From Sedimentitalea sp039941015 (lineage in GTDB: Bacteria; Pseudomonadota; Alphaproteobacteria; Rhodobacterales; Rhodobacteraceae), in assembly GCF_039941015.1 (NCBI RefSeq), contig NZ_JBDVFI010000104.1: 64,000 nucleotides of DNA. One strand, 5' to 3'. The translations under genes were made by a program, and so were the position numbers. Positions 61,670 through 64,000 of this stretch are shown here, piece after piece (the stretch's first letter is position 1; the number at the start of each line of letters is the position of its first letter). The notes below the pieces were generated by a model. It was given only the letters and a program-made list of their open reading frames with translations, did no database searches and was not told the origin of the DNA.

Positions 61670-62380
61670 ATGAAACGACAGAAGTTTGGTTTGATAACTC
61701 TCGCGGTTGTGATCGCAACGGCGCTGGTCGCGCCTGCCATGGCGCAGGAACAGACACGGCAAATCGCGGTCTCTGGTGTGGGCCAGATCGAAACGGCGCC
61801 GGACATGGCCACCATAACTTTGGGCGTCACGAATGAGGCGCGCGAGGCAAAAGCGGCGATGGCGGCAACCTCTGCGGCGGTCGGGAAAATGCTTGAACGC
61901 CTCACATCTCTGGGGATCGAGTCACGGGACGTTCAGACCCAGCGTATTTCCCTAAACCCGGTCTGGTCTGGTCGCGGCAGTTCCGGCACTTATCCGGCCA
62001 AGATCACCGGATTCACCGCCAGCAATACGGTTCTGGTGCGCATCCGTGATCTCGATAGCCTCGGTGAAACACTGGATGCGGTCATCGACGACGGTGCCAA
62101 CGATTTCAACGGTTTGCAGTTTGGTGTTCAAGAGCCGCGGCCGCTTCAGGATGCGGCGCGTGAGGCGGCGGTCAAGGATGCAATTGCCAAGGCGCAGTTG
62201 CTGGCAGGGGCCGCAGGTGTGTCCCTTGGTCCGATCATCTCGATCAGTGAACAGGGCGGCGGTGGGCCGCGCCCGATGATGATGCAGCGCGCGGCGATGG
62301 AAGACTCGGGCGTCCCGATCGCGGCAGGCGAGGTCAGCCTGTCCGCGTCGGTTTCGATGATCTTTGCAATCGGGGAATAG
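61670..62380 (+). CDS. SIMPL-domain exported protein
   Basis: 236 residues with a signal peptide (LITLAVVIATALVAPAMA, cleavage near residue 24) and a strong ribosome site (GGAGG). The SIMPL fold (DUF541) is seen as RQIAVSGVGQIETAPDMATITLGV, followed by RLTSLGIESRDVQTQRISLNPVW and later DAIAKAQLLAGAAGVSLGPIISISEQ. These periplasmic proteins occur in E. coli (YggE) and others, linked to oxidative stress in some reports; role here unknown. Confidence 0.92.
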   Translation: MKRQKFGLITLAVVIATALVAPAMAQEQTRQIAVSGVGQIETAPDMATITLGVTNEAREAKAAMAATSAAVGKMLERLTSLGIESRDVQTQRISLNPVWSGRGSSGTYPAKITGFTASNTVLVRIRDLDSLGETLDAVIDDGANDFNGLQFGVQEPRPLQDAAREAAVKDAIAKAQLLAGAAGVSLGPIISISEQGGGGPRPMMMQRAAMEDSGVPIAAGEVSLSASVSMIFAIGE

Positions 62381-62386
62381 CAGGAA

Positions 62387-62406
62387 GGGGCCGCACGGGC
62401 GGCCCC
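62387..62406 (+). terminator. Possible terminator of the SIMPL gene
   Basis: An 8-bp perfect stem (GGGGCCGC/GCGGCCCC) with a 4-nt loop begins 6 nt after the stop. There is no T-run, so termination would be weak or Rho-assisted. Confidence 0.4.
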
Positions 62407-62442
62407 ACCTATGACTTCTAGTTTCTCGCTTAAAACCGTGCC

Positions 62443-62491
62443 CATCATCTAACGCGTTGAAATATATGCTCTCAGGCCACGTTAGATGATG
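62443..62491. repeat. Perfect 12-bp inverted repeat between SIMPL and metY
   Basis: CATCATCTAACG (62443-62454) and CGTTAGATGATG (62480-62491) are perfect complements 25 nt apart, in the gap between two convergent genes. No T-run. It could be a bidirectional transcription barrier or a remnant of a small mobile element. Confidence 0.55.
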
Positions 62492-62510
62492 CAGGTCTAA
62501 GTCGATTGCG

Positions 62511-63803
62511 TCAGCTTGTGGCCTTTGACAGGGCCTGATCGAGATCCGCAATCAGATCCTCGGTGTTCTCAATCCCAATCGAAATGCGCACGACGTTGGG
62601 TTGTGCACCGGCGGCTTCCTGCTGTTCGGCGGTCAGTTGCCGGTGGGTTGTGCTGGCCGAATGAATGACCAGCGATCTTGTGTCGCCCAGGTTGGCCACA
62701 TGGCTGAAAATTTCCAGCGCGTCGACCAACTTGATACAGGCGTCATAGCCGCCCTTGACCGCAAAGGTGAACAATCCGCCTGCGCCTTTCGGACAGATGG
62801 ATTTGACCCGATCAAAATAGGGCGAGGATTCGAGCCCGGCATAGGTGACATATTCGACCCGCGGATCATCCTCGAGCCATTTGGCGACCTTTTCGGCGTT
62901 CTCGACATGACGCTGCATGCGCAGGCTGAGGGTTTCGATGCCCATCAGCGTGTAGTGCGCGGCTTGTGGGTTCATGGTCATGCCAAGATCCCGCAGCCCA
63001 ATTGCGATGCCGTGAAACGTATAGGCGAGCGGGCCAAAGGTCTCGTGAAACTTCAGGCCGTGATAGGCTGATTCCGGCTGGCTGAGCGAGGGGAATTTGT
63101 CGTTTGCCGACCAATCAAACTTGCCGGAATCCACGATGCACCCACCGGTAACGGTGCCGTTGCCAGTCAGGTACTTGGTGGTCGAATGAACAACCAGAGT
63201 CGCGCCATGATCAATCGGGCGGCAGAGATAAGGTGTCGCACTTGTGTTGTCGGCGATCAGCGGGATACCGGCCTCGTCAGTGATTGCGGAAATCGCGTCC
63301 AGATCGGTGATGTAGCCACCCGGGTTGGCAATCGACTCGCAGAAAACCGCCCGCGTGTTGTCGTCGATCGCGGCCTTAACGGCATCAAGATCGTCAAAAT
63401 CGACAAAGGTGGCGGACCAGCCAAAGCGTTTGATGGTGTTGTTGAACTGGGTAACCGTGCCGCCGTAGAGCCGCGTGGATGCAACGATATTGCAGCCCGG
63501 CTGCATCAGCGGGAACAACGCCATGATCTGCGCAGCGTGCCCTGAGGAACAGCAGACCGCGCCAACGCCGCCTTCAAGAGTCGCGATGCGCTCCTGTAAA
63601 ACCGCAACCGTCGGGTTGGTCAGGCGGGAATAGATGTATCCAACCTCTTGCAGGTTGAACAATGCGGCGGCGTGCTCGGCATCGCGAAACACATAGGCGG
63701 TCGTCTGATAGATCGGCGTCTGCCGCGCGCCGGTGGCGGGGTCGGGGCGTGCGCCCGCGTGGATCTGAAGCGTATCAAAGCCATAGGTTGGGCCGTCGGT
63801 CAT
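62511..63803 (-). CDS. metY: O-acetylhomoserine aminocarboxypropyltransferase (MetY)
   Basis: 430 residues, the usual length. PLP enzyme turning O-acetylhomoserine with sulfide into homocysteine. The PLP lysine is K210 in VVHSTTKYLTGNG. SSGHAAQIMAL, YGGTVTQFNNTIKRFG and NPGGYITDLDAISAI are conserved in the Cys/Met-metabolism family, and the YSRLTNPTVAVLQERIATLEGG block near residue 55 is typical. MetX/MetZ or other sulfur genes are not in the window. Confidence 0.93.
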   Translation of the reverse strand: MTDGPTYGFDTLQIHAGARPDPATGARQTPIYQTTAYVFRDAEHAAALFNLQEVGYIYSRLTNPTVAVLQERIATLEGGVGAVCCSSGHAAQIMALFPLMQPGCNIVASTRLYGGTVTQFNNTIKRFGWSATFVDFDDLDAVKAAIDDNTRAVFCESIANPGGYITDLDAISAITDEAGIPLIADNTSATPYLCRPIDHGATLVVHSTTKYLTGNGTVTGGCIVDSGKFDWSANDKFPSLSQPESAYHGLKFHETFGPLAYTFHGIAIGLRDLGMTMNPQAAHYTLMGIETLSLRMQRHVENAEKVAKWLEDDPRVEYVTYAGLESSPYFDRVKSICPKGAGGLFTFAVKGGYDACIKLVDALEIFSHVANLGDTRSLVIHSASTTHRQLTAEQQEAAGAQPNVVRISIGIENTEDLIADLDQALSKATS

Positions 63804-64000
63804 GGTGTTCTCCCTGATAGATAATTGGGCAAAGACCTATGACATCGACCAAGGCATGACAACTGCAGCTGGCGGCAGAATGCGTCATCCGACGTTACCA
63901 GTTCCAACAGCGAGCTTTGCTTCACGTCCAAATGTGCGGCCGGATTGATACCGTCGGGGGAAAAAGCCTGAATCAATCGCCCGCCACCTGAAGGTGGCGG
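63804..64000. other. metY upstream region with hairpins
   Basis: No gene. On the minus strand GATTGAT (63972-63978) can pair with ATCAATC (63943-63949), and a perfect 8-bp hairpin with a TGAA/TTCA loop (CCGCCACC/GGTGGCGG, 63981-64000) lies at the window edge. The first could be a leader element of metY; the second may end a plus-strand gene or be read with sequence beyond the window. Confidence 0.4.

Noticed and set aside
63943..63978. SAM-II riboswitch upstream of metY
   Set aside because: The stem exists, but the conserved loop and the GCUAAA-type 3' segment I expect are not seen.

Overview
The window looks like chromosomal DNA from a Rhodobacteraceae (Roseobacter-group) alphaproteobacterium. 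The grounds are its high GC content, a nuo locus with many interspersed small genes, the nuoN-birA-coaX-rnj order, an RpoH with a sigma-32-type promoter, CarD next to a seven-iron ferredoxin, an SUV3-like helicase, and several families I associate mainly with this group (DUF5333, DUF6476). I saw no rRNA, tRNA, CRISPR array, insertion sequence or prophage. The content is mostly housekeeping.

Layout. 1-11.9 kb: distal part of the respiratory complex I operon (nuoG, H, I, J, K, L, M, N), all on +, interrupted by exported small proteins and a tandem pair of carboxymuconolactone-decarboxylase-fold proteins. 12-15.2 kb: biotin ligase, type III pantothenate kinase and RNase J, following on. 15.2-20.1 kb (-): DEAD-box helicase, a glycosyltransferase with an unknown partner, and prfC. 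20.3-24.3 kb (+): an atypical SDR, a HEAT-like alkylation-repair-type protein, glutaminase and an Fbp-type ABC ATPase. 24.4-27.7 kb: a WYL regulator divergent from tatABC and a DUF815 ATPase. 27.7-38.7 kb (-): tandem paralogous secreted proteins, nlpD-pcm-surE, an SDR, a small PilP-like protein, purF, cvpA, radA, a PqiA-like protein, a secreted caspase-fold protein and a DUF6476 protein.

38.7-42.4 kb (+): RluA-type pseudouridine synthase, rpoH, a Gfo/Idh/MocA dehydrogenase and a DksA/TraR-type zinc protein. 42.4-46.7 kb (-): Fe/2-oxoglutarate oxygenase, oligoendopeptidase F, an alpha/beta hydrolase and an SCP2 protein. 46.7-53.6 kb (+): TPR protein, SUV3-like helicase, S4 protein, fdxA, carD and a BT1/MFS-like transporter. 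53.6-57.9 kb: cobS (-), cobT (+), a CPA2 antiporter with TrkA-N domain (-) and an Lrp regulator (-) divergent from hppD. 58-64 kb: hppD (+), a 762-residue membrane protein with PilM/PilP-like ends (-), a SIMPL protein (+) and metY (-).

How the genes work together. The nuo genes encode one proton-pumping enzyme, and stop/start overlaps tie the extra genes to it. surE-pcm-nlpD keeps an arrangement known from other proteobacteria. cobS and cobT act in lower-ligand assembly of cobamides. tatABC is a complete twin-arginine translocase. No obvious new multi-gene system is present. The most unusual items are the nuo-embedded accessory genes, a domain shared by a 90-aa and a 762-aa protein, a possible leader-peptide/attenuator before carD, hairpins at translation starts and in gene junctions, and opposite-strand start codons sharing one CATG.
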